Source: CADEEN01 sp963783785 (GTDB taxonomy: Bacteria; Pseudomonadota; Gammaproteobacteria; Burkholderiales; Burkholderiaceae_C). Taken from it: a stretch of DNA of 64,000 nt. The notes below the pieces were generated by a model. It was not told the origin of the DNA, searched no databases, and worked only from the letters and a program-made list of their open reading frames with translations. Of the stretch, positions 44,423 to 53,174 are shown one piece after another. Every line of letters starts with the position of its first letter. The stretch's first letter is position 1. Where the stretch lies: NCBI GenBank assembly GCA_963783785.1, contig CAWAOQ010000006.1, positions 310,001 through 374,000 of the forward strand, written 5' to 3'. Both the position numbers and the translations under genes were made by a program.

Positions 44423-44914
44423 CTAGCGCACGAACTGATCGACGAACCCGTCGCCCAGCCCCACCGCCGCATAGTGCCTGCGGCACATCGCGATCTTCGT
44501 GAACACGTCTTCGTAGCCGGTGGTGTTGCCCGCGTCGTCGACGTAGACCATCGCGCCGGTGATGTTGAAGAAGGTGATCATCTCGGGCGCGCCGCCGGCC
44601 GCATCGTCGACGACGAGCGTGTGGATCTCGCCCGGCGGCTCGTAGACGAAAGCGCCTTCGCGCGCGACCCAGTCGTGCTCGAGGTAGCGCCACGAACCCT
44701 TGATCACGTAGCCGGTGACCCACGACGGGTGGATGTGGCGCGACAGCACGCCGCTCTTGCGTACGCGCAGCAGGTTGCACCAGCTGCCGGTCACCGTGTT
44801 CAGCAGCAGCGGCCGGAACCAGACCTCGGGCGCCTGCGGCACCCACACCCGCTCGTCGTCGGGAATGGCCTGCACGGCGATCTCGGGCTGGATGCCGGGG
44901 AGCTGGACGATCAT
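44423..44914 (-). CDS. cupin, 2,4'-dihydroxyacetophenone dioxygenase family
   Basis: A 163-residue cupin. The metal-binding HxH appears in LSRHIHPSWVTGYVIKGSW, with further candidate ligands in FVYEPPGEIHTLVV. The sequence ITGAMVYVDDAGNTTGYEDV matches the 2,4'-dihydroxyacetophenone dioxygenase (ChrR-like cupin) family. It would be an iron-dependent ring- or C-C-cleaving dioxygenase, but most homologues have no tested substrate. It is downstream of a damaged short-chain dehydrogenase gene on the same strand. Confidence 0.78.
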   Translation of the reverse strand: MIVQLPGIQPEIAVQAIPDDERVWVPQAPEVWFRPLLLNTVTGSWCNLLRVRKSGVLSRHIHPSWVTGYVIKGSWRYLEHDWVAREGAFVYEPPGEIHTLVVDDAAGGAPEMITFFNITGAMVYVDDAGNTTGYEDVFTKIAMCRRHYAAVGLGDGFVDQFVR

Positions 44915-44932
44915 GGTTCGGAGCCTCGTTCT

Positions 44933-45668
44933 TCAGGCGATCAGGTAGCCGCCGTCGACCGGCAGCACCACGCCGGTGACGAAACGCGCCGCCGGGCTGG
45001 CCAGGAACAGCACCGGCCCGGCGACATCGTCGGGCGTGCCCCAGCGGCCGAGCGGCGTGCGCGCGAGGATCGGCGCCGAGCGCGCCGGATCGTTGCTGCA
45101 GCGGCTGCGTCAGCGGCGTGGCGATCCAGCCCGGCGCCACCGCGTTGACGCGGATGCCCGTCGGCCGCATAGGCGATGGCCAGCGACTTGGTCAGTTGCG
45201 CCACGCCGCCCTTGCTGGCGCTGTAGCCCGGCACCAGCCCGCCGCCGAAGAAGCTGAGCATCGACGCGGTGTTGACGATGCAGCCGCGGCCGTGCGGCGA
45301 GCTTCGGGCGCGCCGCGGCGCAGACGCGCATGGTGCCGGTGAGGTTGATGTCGAGCACCTCTGCGAAAACCTCGGGGTCGAGTTCCGCGCCGCCGCGGCG
45401 GATGGTGCCGGCGCAGTTGACGAGCACGTCGAGCGTGTCGAACGTGGCCACCAGCGCCTGCACGGCCGCAGCGTCGCGCACGTCGAGCACGCGGGCGTCG
45501 ATGGCGGCGAACGCGGTGTCCTGTTTCGCGGCCGCGACCTCGGCGTCGCTGACACCGGTGGCGACGACGCGGCAGCCGTCGGCGGCAAAGGCGCGCGCGA
45601 TCGCGGCGCCGATGCCGCTGCTGCCGCCGGTGACGAGGACGGTGCGGGAGTGCGGGTGACGTGTTCAT
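44933..45668 (-). pseudogene. SDR family short-chain dehydrogenase, several frameshifts
   Basis: All parts of a classical short-chain dehydrogenase of about 245 residues are present, but in three frames. They are TVLVTGGSSGIGAAIARAFA (cofactor loop), DVLVNCAGTIRRGGAELD, IVNTASMLSFFGGGLVPGYS with YSASKGG (catalytic Tyr/Lys), IRVNAVAPGWIATPLTQPL and LASPAARFVTGVVLPVDGGY. Frame changes fall near 45645, 45300, 45165 (a GGG for GG) and 45095. Four single-base lesions in 730 bp is the densest damage in the window. It may be a true pseudogene or a low-quality patch of sequence. It probably shares a transcript with the cupin gene. Confidence 0.8.
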
Positions 45669-45746
45669 GCGGCTAGGTTAACCGCCATCGGTGCGGCCCC
45701 TTCACGCACCGACCCCGCGCACCGCGCCATCGTCTCGGGCCAGGGG

Positions 45747-46040
45747 TCAGGGAAGCTTGGCCAGCACGCCCTCCATCTCGCTGGCCGAGTAGGCTCGCAG
45801 CGAATGCGACCTCACATTGCCCTGCATCGCGATGGCCAGGTTGAATGCCGCGAGCGATTGCTCGTTGTCGGCCTCCAGCACGCAGACCAGGTCGTACTCG
45901 CCCATCGTCCAGTAGATCTCGCGCATGTTGACGCCGAACTTCTTGCCGGCTTCCTTGGCGGCAGCGGCGCGCTTGGTGGTCTCTTTGATGCTCTGGACGC
46001 CCTTTTCGGTGAAGCTCAGCAAACCGATGTAGGTGATCAT
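45747..46040 (-). CDS. GYD domain protein
   Basis: A 97-residue alpha/beta protein starting MITYIGLLSFTEKGVQSIKE, with MGEYDLVCVLEADNEQSLAAFNL, as in the GYD family of small dimeric proteins of unknown role. AGGAG lies seven bases before ATG 46040, which is preferred over the GTG two codons upstream. A monocistronic unit. Confidence 0.82.
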   Translation of the reverse strand: MITYIGLLSFTEKGVQSIKETTKRAAAAKEAGKKFGVNMREIYWTMGEYDLVCVLEADNEQSLAAFNLAIAMQGNVRSHSLRAYSASEMEGVLAKLP

Positions 46041-46294
46041 CGTCACTCTCCTGTGGCATGGATTCCAGGGCCGTTGCCTGACAGCGGATTGCCTCGAACC
46101 GACGCGGCCCCCGGACGTTGTTCGAGGTCATCGCCGGGTGACGGATCTGGGGTCCGGGGGCGCGGCGGGCACCCGCGCAGTGGCGGTGCGTCGCGGCGGT
46201 CGACAAATGGCATTCGCGGGGCGATGAGGCGGCGATGCTACGCGCTTGGCGAGCGGTGACAACCGACAGATTGGGGATCTCGGACTGGGCGCGC

Positions 46295-47656
46295 TCAGCG
46301 GGCGAGGGGCCACCCGACCTCGACCGACAGTCCACCCAGGGCGCTCGAGCGAGCGACCCGGATCGCGGCACCGGATGCCGCCGCGATGCGCTTGACGATC
46401 GACCAGCCCAGCCCGCTGCCCGTCTCGTCGCTGCCGAGCACGCGAAAGAACCGCTCGCCGAGGCGCCGGCTGTCGGCCTCGGACATGCCGGCGCCGCTGT
46501 CCTCGACCGTCAGCAGCACCTGGCCGCCACGCTGGACGACCGCCATCCTGACCGTCGCGTGCAGCGGGCTGTAGCGGATGGCGTTGTCGACCAGGTTGCG
46601 CACCAGCACCGACAACAGCGTGGCATCGCCCTGCACCGTGCAGGCGTCGGCCGCGTCGAGTTCGACCGTCTGCGACTTGTGCAGGGCCTGCGGCGCCAGC
46701 TCGGCGGCCACCTTGCGCACCAGCGCGCCGAGGTCCAGCGCCGCCGCAGCCGGCGCGGCACCAGCCTCCAGCCGCGACAGCGTCAGCAGCTGGTCGACCA
46801 GCCGCGCGGCGCGGTCGCAGCCCGCCAGCGTGGCCTCGAGCGCATGGCGGCGCCGCGCATCGTCGGCCTCGGCCAGCGCCACCTGGGCCTGGGCCCGGAT
46901 GGCCGCGATCGGCGTGCGAAGTTCGTGTGCCGCATCGGCGGTGAAGCGGCGCTCGGCCTCCATCAGGGCACCGATGCGATCGAACAGCGCGTTCAGCGCC
47001 GCCAGCATCGCTGCCATCTCCGTCGGCGCATCGGCCAGCACGACCGGCTGCAGCGCATGGGGCTGGCGCGCCGCGAGCGTGCGGCCGAGCTGGCGCAGCG
47101 GCGCCATGCCGCGGTAGACGGCCCACCACGCAGCCAGCGCCAGCAGCGGCAATGCCAGCAGCATCGGCGCGAGCGTGCCACGCAGAACGGCGAGCAGGAT
47201 CGACGAGCGCGAAGCCTCCTGCTCGCCGACGTAGACCTGGATGTCGCGCTCGCCGCCATGCGCGCCGAACACCCGCCACGCGACGCCGTCGATCTGCACC
47301 GTCCTGAAGCCCGTCTTGAGGCCCGCATGGTCGCGCTCGCCGTCGGCAACCATCGGTGTGGCGGGGGCATTGGCCGAGCGCAGCGCCAAGCGTCCTTCCT
47401 GGAAGACCTGGAACGCCACCGTGGGCGCGTAACGGTGCAACGTCGGCGCGTCGACCGCGCGGTCATCGTCCTCGATTTCGCCGGTCTGCTGCACGACGAG
47501 CAACGCCGCGGCCTGCGCCAGATGGCTGTCGAGCAACTCGTCGAGCTCGTGATGCACGTCGCGCCAGGTCACGGCAGCAGTGACCAGCCAGACCGCCACC
47601 ACGACGCCGAGCACCAGCGCCAGCAAGCGGCTCTGCAGTGAATGGGGCCGGTTCAT
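46295..47656 (-). CDS. sensor histidine kinase, QseC-like
   Basis: A 453-residue membrane kinase. Membrane segments are at about residues 10-30 and 155-180, with a periplasmic sensor region between them. HAMP-like linker, then the H-box with His244 (FTADAAHELRTPIAAIRAQ), N-box LVRNLVDNAIRYSP and G-boxes VEDSGAGMSEAD and GSGLGWSIVKRI. The ATG overlaps the stop of the response regulator. It is the last gene of the cytochrome operon and probably senses a redox or oxygen-related signal (inference). Confidence 0.9.
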   Translation of the reverse strand: MNRPHSLQSRLLALVLGVVVAVWLVTAAVTWRDVHHELDELLDSHLAQAAALLVVQQTGEIEDDDRAVDAPTLHRYAPTVAFQVFQEGRLALRSANAPATPMVADGERDHAGLKTGFRTVQIDGVAWRVFGAHGGERDIQVYVGEQEASRSSILLAVLRGTLAPMLLALPLLALAAWWAVYRGMAPLRQLGRTLAARQPHALQPVVLADAPTEMAAMLAALNALFDRIGALMEAERRFTADAAHELRTPIAAIRAQAQVALAEADDARRRHALEATLAGCDRAARLVDQLLTLSRLEAGAAPAAAALDLGALVRKVAAELAPQALHKSQTVELDAADACTVQGDATLLSVLVRNLVDNAIRYSPLHATVRMAVVQRGGQVLLTVEDSGAGMSEADSRRLGERFFRVLGSDETGSGLGWSIVKRIAAASGAAIRVARSSALGGLSVEVGWPLAR

Positions 47657-48327
47657 CACGACTCGGGTTGCTGGCTGGCCAGCATGTAGCCGACGCCGCG
47701 CACGGTCTGGATCAGCCCGCTGCCGAGCTTGCGCCGCAGGTGATGGATGTGCACCTCGATGGCATTGCTCTCGACTTCCTGGCCCCAGCTGTAGAGCTGC
47801 TGCTCGAGCTGCTCGCGCGACAGCACGCGGCCGGCGTTGAGCATCAGCATGTGCAGCAGGTCGAACTCGCGCGTCGACAGTGGCACCGGCAGGCCTGCCT
47901 GCCGCACCGAACGGGCTGCGGGATCGAGCACGATGTCGCGCGCCGCCAGGCACTGCTGCGGGCGGCCGTGCGAGCGCCGCACCAGCGCGCGCAGCCTGGC
48001 CGCCAGTTCATGCAGATCGACCGGCTTGACGACATAGTCATCGGCGCCGTGATCGAGGCCGCGGATGCGCTCGGGCACCGCGTCGCGCGCGGTCAGCACC
48101 AGCACCGGCAGCGTCACGCCGGCGCGGCGCACCGCCGCGAGCACATCCAACCCGTCCCGCTTCGGCAGTCCGAGGTCGAGCACGGCGGCGGCATAGGGCT
48201 CGGCACGCAACTCTCGCTCGGCCGCCTCGCCGTCACGCACCCAATCGACCTGGAAGCCGAGCTGCCTCAGCCCGGCGCGCAGGCCATCGCCGAGCAGCGC
48301 GTCGTCTTCGACCAGCAGGATCCGCAT
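47656..48327 (-). CDS. OmpR-family response regulator, QseB-like
   Basis: A 223-residue regulator. The receiver domain has acidic pocket EDD near residue 8, phospho-acceptor Asp51 (VLDLGLPKRDG) and Lys in YVVKPVDLHEL. The C-terminal winged helix has LSTREFDLLHMLMLNAGRVL and VEVHIHHLRRKL-type recognition (IEVHIHHLRRKLG). ATGA overlap with the kinase gene indicates a partner pair. It lies downstream of the cytochrome genes it may regulate. Confidence 0.92.
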   Translation of the reverse strand: MRILLVEDDALLGDGLRAGLRQLGFQVDWVRDGEAAERELRAEPYAAAVLDLGLPKRDGLDVLAAVRRAGVTLPVLVLTARDAVPERIRGLDHGADDYVVKPVDLHELAARLRALVRRSHGRPQQCLAARDIVLDPAARSVRQAGLPVPLSTREFDLLHMLMLNAGRVLSREQLEQQLYSWGQEVESNAIEVHIHHLRRKLGSGLIQTVRGVGYMLASQQPES

Positions 48328-48355
48328 GGGCTCATTGTCGGTGCTGCATCAGTCG

Positions 48356-49081
48356 TCAATCGTCATCGTCGTGGTGCGGTGCGGCCGCGACCGACTGCTC
48401 TGCCATGCCGCCGGCCGCCGGCGCGCCCTGCCACTGCAGGCCCCAGAACCCGATCACCGCCACCACCATCAGCGCGGCGACGCTGCGCCAGGCGCTGCGG
48501 ATCGCGTCCTGCGGGCTCGCAGCCTTGCGGCCGGTGACCATTGACCGCACCAGGTTCTCGCGGTGCAGCCAGCTGCCGACGACCACGCCGGCGACGTGAA
48601 CGCCGACGACGGCCAGCATCAGGCTGGCGGCCGCTTCATGCGCCTCTTCGAGCCAATGGCCACCGATGTCCTGGTAGGTGGCCCAGCCCGAGGCGCTGAC
48701 CGCCAGCGCAAGCAACACCAAGGCCACGATCGCCAGCGCACCGGCCGGGTTGTGGCCGCTGTGATGCTCGGGCCGGCCGCGCAGCAGCGAGCCGAGGTAG
48801 CGAGCGACCGCGGCCGGGCCGCGCACGAAACTGGCGAAGCGCGCATGGCGCGTGCCGACCAGGCCCCACAGGATGCGAAAGGCCACCAGGCCGGCCAACG
48901 TGTAGCCCAGCGTGACGTGTGCGAGTCGCCAGCGCTCGCTCTCGGCGGTCAGGTAGGCGCCGGCAAAGCTCAGCACCATCAGCCAGTGGAAGACGCGCAC
49001 CGGTGCGTCCCAGACCAGCACGCGGCGGGCGGCGGCCGCCTGGGCCGGCGCTTCAGCGCGGGATGCGGATGTCACGTTCAT
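48356..49081 (-). CDS. cytochrome b561-type membrane protein
   Basis: A 241-residue di-haem cytochrome b. Four hydrophobic helices with candidate haem His residues (VRVFHWLMVLSFAGAYL, LAHVTLGYTLAG, HEAAASLMLAVVGVHVAGV). The C-terminus ends in an acidic/His stretch HHDDDD. It overlaps the diheme cytochrome gene by 29 bases. In known SHP/DHC clusters this protein links the quinone pool to the periplasmic cytochromes. Confidence 0.88.
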   Translation of the reverse strand: MNVTSASRAEAPAQAAAARRVLVWDAPVRVFHWLMVLSFAGAYLTAESERWRLAHVTLGYTLAGLVAFRILWGLVGTRHARFASFVRGPAAVARYLGSLLRGRPEHHSGHNPAGALAIVALVLLALAVSASGWATYQDIGGHWLEEAHEAAASLMLAVVGVHVAGVVVGSWLHRENLVRSMVTGRKAASPQDAIRSAWRSVAALMVVAVIGFWGLQWQGAPAAGGMAEQSVAAAPHHDDDD

Positions 49082-49539
49082 CGAAGGCTCCTTGGTCGGC
49101 TCGGGTATGACAGGCCACGCAGTTGGCGGCGCGCTTCACCGCCGGCAGCTTCCAGGTGGCCGCGGGCACCTCGTCGTGTTCGCGGAGGAACCATGCCGAG
49201 CGCGTGATGCGGTCTTCGGGCGGCGCTTCGCGAGCGCGCTTGTCGCTGCCGGCGTGCGCGGCCAGCCAGGTCGACAGGGTCTTGACGGTGGCCGCGTCCA
49301 GCGAGGCATCGGTGCCGAAGTGACGCGGCAGGTTGTCGATCAGCCGCTGCCACGAAGCCGCCGGCAGCATGCCCGGCGGGTAGGCGAGATGGCAGGCGGC
49401 GCATTCCTGCTGGTACTGCGGCAGCAGCGGCACGCGCGCTGCTGCGCGTGCCGTCGTCGGCCTGCGTCCCATGTGCGAGCGCGGCAGCCGCAAGGCCGAG
49501 CGCGATGTGTCGCCAGCGGCCTGAGAGTCGGATCGGCAT
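49053..49539 (-). CDS. diheme cytochrome c (DHC-like), frameshifted
   Basis: Periplasmic protein of about 160 residues. The signal peptide MPIRLSGRWRHIALGLAAAA lies in one frame; the mature part with two haem-attachment motifs, CAACH (in YQQECAACHLAYPPGML) and CVACH (in RAANCVACHTRAD), lies in another. The change falls at about 49430-49460. The span is 3n+1, consistent with one extra base. The LPQYQQECAACHxAYPPGxLP pattern is characteristic of the DHC family that donates electrons to SHP. Confidence 0.85.
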
Positions 49540-49568
49540 GACGGGTCTCCTTCGGGCAGCGCCGTGTT

Positions 49569-49979
49569 TCAAGGCTTGAGCGTCATCAGCCAGGCCAGCA
49601 CGTCGGCCTTCTCGGCCGGGCTGCACTCGCGGCCGAGGACATCGTTGCAGTTGCGGCGGAACCACTTCTCGGTCTTCGCGGCATCGACGAAGCGCTCCGG
49701 GTTGAAGGCCGGCGCCAGCGCGCCGATGGGCTTGCCGGTCGAGGCGTGCTTGCCGGCCTGCGTCGGCACGGCGCCGTGGCAGGAGGCGCAACTCCATTCG
49801 CGGCCGTGCGTGGAGGTGAACAACTGCTGGCCCCGCGCCGGTGCAGGCGGTGCGCCGGCCTGAGCGGCATAACTAGCCAGTTGCTCGGCCGGCGTGACGG
49901 CCCGCGCCGCGGGCACCGCCGAAATCAAGGCCACTGCCACGGCGCCAGCGGCGCATCGAAGAGAGGGAAGGGTTTTCAT
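49569..49979 (-). CDS. SHP-like monohaem cytochrome c (DUF1924)
   Basis: A 136-residue exported cytochrome. Signal peptide at about residues 1-27; single haem motif CASCH in WSCASCHGAVPTQ. The C-terminal WFRRNCNDVLGRECSPAEKADVLAWLM contains the Asn and Cys pair conserved in sphaeroides haem protein, whose Asn acts as an unusual sixth haem ligand that is displaced on binding O2 or NO. It is the first gene of the leftward operon SHP, DHC, cytochrome b, response regulator, kinase. Confidence 0.85.
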   Translation of the reverse strand: MKTLPSLRCAAGAVAVALISAVPAARAVTPAEQLASYAAQAGAPPAPARGQQLFTSTHGREWSCASCHGAVPTQAGKHASTGKPIGALAPAFNPERFVDAAKTEKWFRRNCNDVLGRECSPAEKADVLAWLMTLKP

Positions 49980-50177
49980 CGCAACTCCTTGAGCGCGATG
50001 GTGGGGCGCGGCGATTAGCGCAGGCTTAACGCACCCCCGATGCGGCGGGCGCGGGCGGCTCGACCCTGGGCCCGACATGGCCATTGGACCGCACGCCGGC
50101 CCGGGCGTAGCATCCCTGCCCCCATGCCGCGGGCGTGGCATGGCGACACATCCCGACTTTCTTCACAGGAGGGTCAC

Positions 50178-50780
50178 ATGGGCTATCACCTCGAGGGTCG
50201 TCTGCTGGAAGTCTGCAACTGCAATGTGCTGTGTCCTTGCTGGATCGGCGAGGATCCTGACAACGGCACCTGCAACACCATCGTGTCCTGGCGCGTCGAC
50301 AAGGGCACGATCGACGGTGTCGACGTCGGCGGCCTGACCATCGCTGCGGTGGCCCATGTGCCGGGCAACATCCTGCAAGGCAACTGGACGGCCGCGATCT
50401 TCGTCGACGAAAACGCCTCGAAGGCCCAGGAAGCGGCGCTGCTGAAGGTCTATACGGGCCAGGCCGGCGGCCCGGTGGCCGACCTGGCCAAGCTGATCGG
50501 CACGGTGGTGTCGGTCGAGCGGGCCCCGATCCGTTTCGACGTGCAGGGCGGCCACGGCACGCTGCAGATCGGCACCAACTACTACGCCGAACTCGAACCG
50601 TATCTCGGCGCCAGCGGCGCCAAGACGACCCTGTCGGAGACGGTCTTCTCGACGGTGCCGGGCGCACCGGTCTTCGTCGGCAAGGCGCCGGTGTACCGCT
50701 CGAAGAATGCCGCGCTGGGCATCGACCTCGACATCAAGGGCAGGAACGCGCTGCAGAGCACCTTCATGTTCGACGCCTGA
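50178..50780 (+). CDS. DUF1326 domain protein
   Basis: A 200-residue protein with the DUF1326 signature at the N-terminus: LEGRLLEVCNCNVLCPCWIGEDPDNG, a Cys-rich segment (C-N-C-N-x2-C-P-C) that could bind metal. AGGAGG precedes ATG 50178. The following DUF2182 membrane protein starts two bases after its stop. I recall these two families as frequent neighbours; the function is unknown. Confidence 0.88.
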   Translation: MGYHLEGRLLEVCNCNVLCPCWIGEDPDNGTCNTIVSWRVDKGTIDGVDVGGLTIAAVAHVPGNILQGNWTAAIFVDENASKAQEAALLKVYTGQAGGPVADLAKLIGTVVSVERAPIRFDVQGGHGTLQIGTNYYAELEPYLGASGAKTTLSETVFSTVPGAPVFVGKAPVYRSKNAALGIDLDIKGRNALQSTFMFDA

Positions 50781-50781
50781 C

Positions 50782-51585
50782 GTGAGCCGCACGCCGGCTG
50801 CGGCGTCGCGTCACCGCCGTGTCTTCGTGCCGCTGCTGGCCGCGCTGGTGGCGCTGGCCTGGGCGGCGCTGTGGGCCTGGGCGGCCAGCCCCTACGGACG
50901 CTATCTCGACCATGGCGACTGGACCGCCGCGGGCCCCGTCGCCAGGCTGTGTGCTGCCATTCCAGCGGGCACACTCGTCGTGCCGGCAGCGCTCGCCGGC
51001 CTGGCCTGGCTGCTGATGATTGCCGCGATGATGCTGCCGACCGCGCTGCCCTTGTTCGATGCCTTCGACCGGCTCGCGGCGGGCCGGCCGGATCGACCCC
51101 GCCTGCTGTTCCTGCTCGGACTGGGTTATGTCGCGGCCTGGGCAGGCTTCGGCGTCGCGGCCCATGCCTTGCACGGCCTGCTGCTGGGCACGGTCGACGG
51201 CATCCCGCTGCTGGCCCGTCACGCCTGGCTGATCGGCGCGGCCACCATTGCCGGCGCCGGCGCCTTCCAGTTCAGCCGGCTCAAGCACCTCTGCCTCGAC
51301 AAATGCCGCACGCCGCTCAGCTTCGTCATCGAGCATTGGCGCGGCCGGCAGCAGGCCCGGCAGGCCTTCGTGCTCGGCGCCCGCCACGGCCTGTTCTGCG
51401 TCGGCTGCTGCTGGGCATTGATGCTGCTGATGTTCGTCGTCGGCGCCGGCAACCTCGGCTGGATGCTGCTGCTGGCAGCGCTGATGGCGATCGAGAAGAA
51501 CCTGCCCTGGGGTCGGCGACTCAGCGCGCCGCTCGGGTTCGCGCTGCTCGGCTGGGCCGCGATGCTGGTGGTCGTGCGCGTATGA
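50782..51585 (+). CDS. DUF2182 integral membrane protein
   Basis: A 267-residue multi-pass protein with about six hydrophobic helices. Notable are LAWLLMIAAMMLPTALPLFDAF, the Cys-containing FSRLKHLCLDKCRTPLSFV and the GLFCVGCCWALMLLMFVVG helix; the Cys and Met residues suggest metal handling. GTG 50782 follows the DUF1326 stop almost directly, so the two are a unit. Described in databases as a predicted metal-binding membrane protein; the role is not established. Confidence 0.85.
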   Translation: MSRTPAAASRHRRVFVPLLAALVALAWAALWAWAASPYGRYLDHGDWTAAGPVARLCAAIPAGTLVVPAALAGLAWLLMIAAMMLPTALPLFDAFDRLAAGRPDRPRLLFLLGLGYVAAWAGFGVAAHALHGLLLGTVDGIPLLARHAWLIGAATIAGAGAFQFSRLKHLCLDKCRTPLSFVIEHWRGRQQARQAFVLGARHGLFCVGCCWALMLLMFVVGAGNLGWMLLLAALMAIEKNLPWGRRLSAPLGFALLGWAAMLVVVRV

Positions 51586-51601
51586 CGATGCGGGGCCTGC
51601 C

Positions 51602-52484
51602 GTGACGCCGTTGCGCACCATCTCGCTCACCGTGGTGGCGATGCTCGCGTTCGCCGCCAATTCGCTGCTGTGCCGGCTCGCGCTGCAGCAGGCCAGTATC
51701 GATCCGGCCAGCTTCGCCAGCGTGCGGCTGGCCTCGGGTGCGCTGGCGCTGGCCGTGATAGTGAGACTGCGGCCGCGCACGCGGCCCGGCGCACCGAGCG
51801 CAGCACGCCCCGACTGGCTGGCCGCAACGATGCTGTGGACCTATGTGGCGTGCTTCTCGTTCGCCTACCTGACGCTGGCCGCGGGCACGGGCGCACTGAT
51901 CCTGTTCGGCGCGGTGCAGATGACGATGTTCGGTGCCGGGCTGTACGCTGGTGAACGCTTCACGGCGGCCGCCTGGACCGGCCTGGCGCATGGCGGTGGC
52001 CGGACTGCTGTACCTGGTGTCGCCCGGCCTCGCAGCGCCGGATCCGCTGGGCGCTGCGCTAATGGCCGCGGCCGGCGTCGCCTGGGGCGTCTACTCGCTG
52101 CGCGGGCGCCGCGCCGGCGCGCCGCTCGCGGCCACCGCCGGCAACTTCCTGCGCGCCGTGCCGCTCGCCTTGGCAGTGAGCCTGGTGTTCGCGGCGCGCT
52201 TGAATGCCGAACCTGCGGGCTTGGCACTGGCCATCGCCTCCGGCGCGCTGACCTCGGGCCTCGGCTACGTCATCTGGTACGCCGCGCTGCCCGGGCTGTC
52301 GGCGCTGCGGGCGGCAACGGTGCAGCTCTCGGTGCCACCGCTGGCCGCCTTCGGTGGCGTGCTGTTGCTGGCCGAGACAATGTCGCTGCGACTGGTGCTG
52401 GCGTCGCTGGCCATCCTCGGCGGCGTCGCGCTGGTGCTGGCCAGCCGTGCCAAAGCCGCTCCGGCCGCCAGCCCGCGCCGATGA
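51602..52484 (+). CDS. EamA/DMT superfamily transporter (frameshifted)
   Basis: About 294 residues with ten hydrophobic helices in two EamA repeats. N-terminal half TPLRTISLTVVAMLAFAANS; C-terminal half with LLYLVSPGLAAPDPLGAALM and SGALTSGLGYVIWYAALPGL. The frame changes at 51990, where one extra base separates WTGLA from MAVAGLLYLV. The span is 3n+1. GTG 51602 is the likely start. Exports or imports an unknown metabolite. Confidence 0.82.
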
Positions 52485-52499
52485 CCGCGCGCAGCACGC

Positions 52500-53174
52500 C
52501 TACACCAGCACGCCCTGCCGCAACCGCAGCACCCGCGCGCAACGCGCAGCCAAGGCCTCGTCATGCGTGACGACGATGAATGCCGTGCCACGGTCGCGCG
52601 CGAGTGCGAGCATGGCTTCGAACACGATGTTGGCGGTTTCGCGGTCGAGGTTGCCGGTCGGCTCGTCGGCGAGGACACAGGCGGGGCGCGACACCAGCGC
52701 ACGAGCGATCGCCACGCGCTGCCGTTCACCGCCGGAGAGCTCGCTCGGCCGATGCTTCACGCGTTCGGCCAGCCCGACCTGTGCCAACGCGGTCGCGGCC
52801 ACCGCACGCGCATCGGCCACGCTCTGCCGGCGGATGCGCAACGGCATCGCGACGTTGTCGAGCGCAGTGAATTCGGGCAGCAGGTGGTGGAACTGGTAGA
52901 CGAATCCCAGGTGCTGGTTGCGCCAGCGGCCCTGCGCCGCGGCGTCCATCGTCGAGAAGTCGCGGCCGGCCAGCGTGACGCGGCCGGCACTCGGCGCATC
53001 GAGTGCGCCGAGCAGATGCAGCAGCGTGCTCTTGCCCGAGCCCGAGGCACCGACGATCGCCACTGTCTCGCCACGCGCCACCGCGAAGTCGACACCGCGC
53101 AGCACCTCGACGTCGAGGTCGCCCTCGTGAAAGCGCTTGCGCAACCCTTCGCAGGCCAGCACCACGTCATTCAT
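52500..53174 (-). CDS. lolD: lipoprotein-releasing ABC transporter ATPase LolD
   Basis: A 224-residue ABC ATPase energising release of lipoproteins from the inner membrane to LolA. Walker A VGASGSGKSTLLHLLGALD, the LolD-type FVYQFHHLLPEFTALDNVAM, signature LSGGERQRVAIARAL and Walker B VLADEPTGNLD are all present. The ATG lies inside the end of lolC (8-bp overlap). Confidence 0.95.
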   Translation of the reverse strand: MNDVVLACEGLRKRFHEGDLDVEVLRGVDFAVARGETVAIVGASGSGKSTLLHLLGALDAPSAGRVTLAGRDFSTMDAAAQGRWRNQHLGFVYQFHHLLPEFTALDNVAMPLRIRRQSVADARAVAATALAQVGLAERVKHRPSELSGGERQRVAIARALVSRPACVLADEPTGNLDRETANIVFEAMLALARDRGTAFIVVTHDEALAARCARVLRLRQGVLV

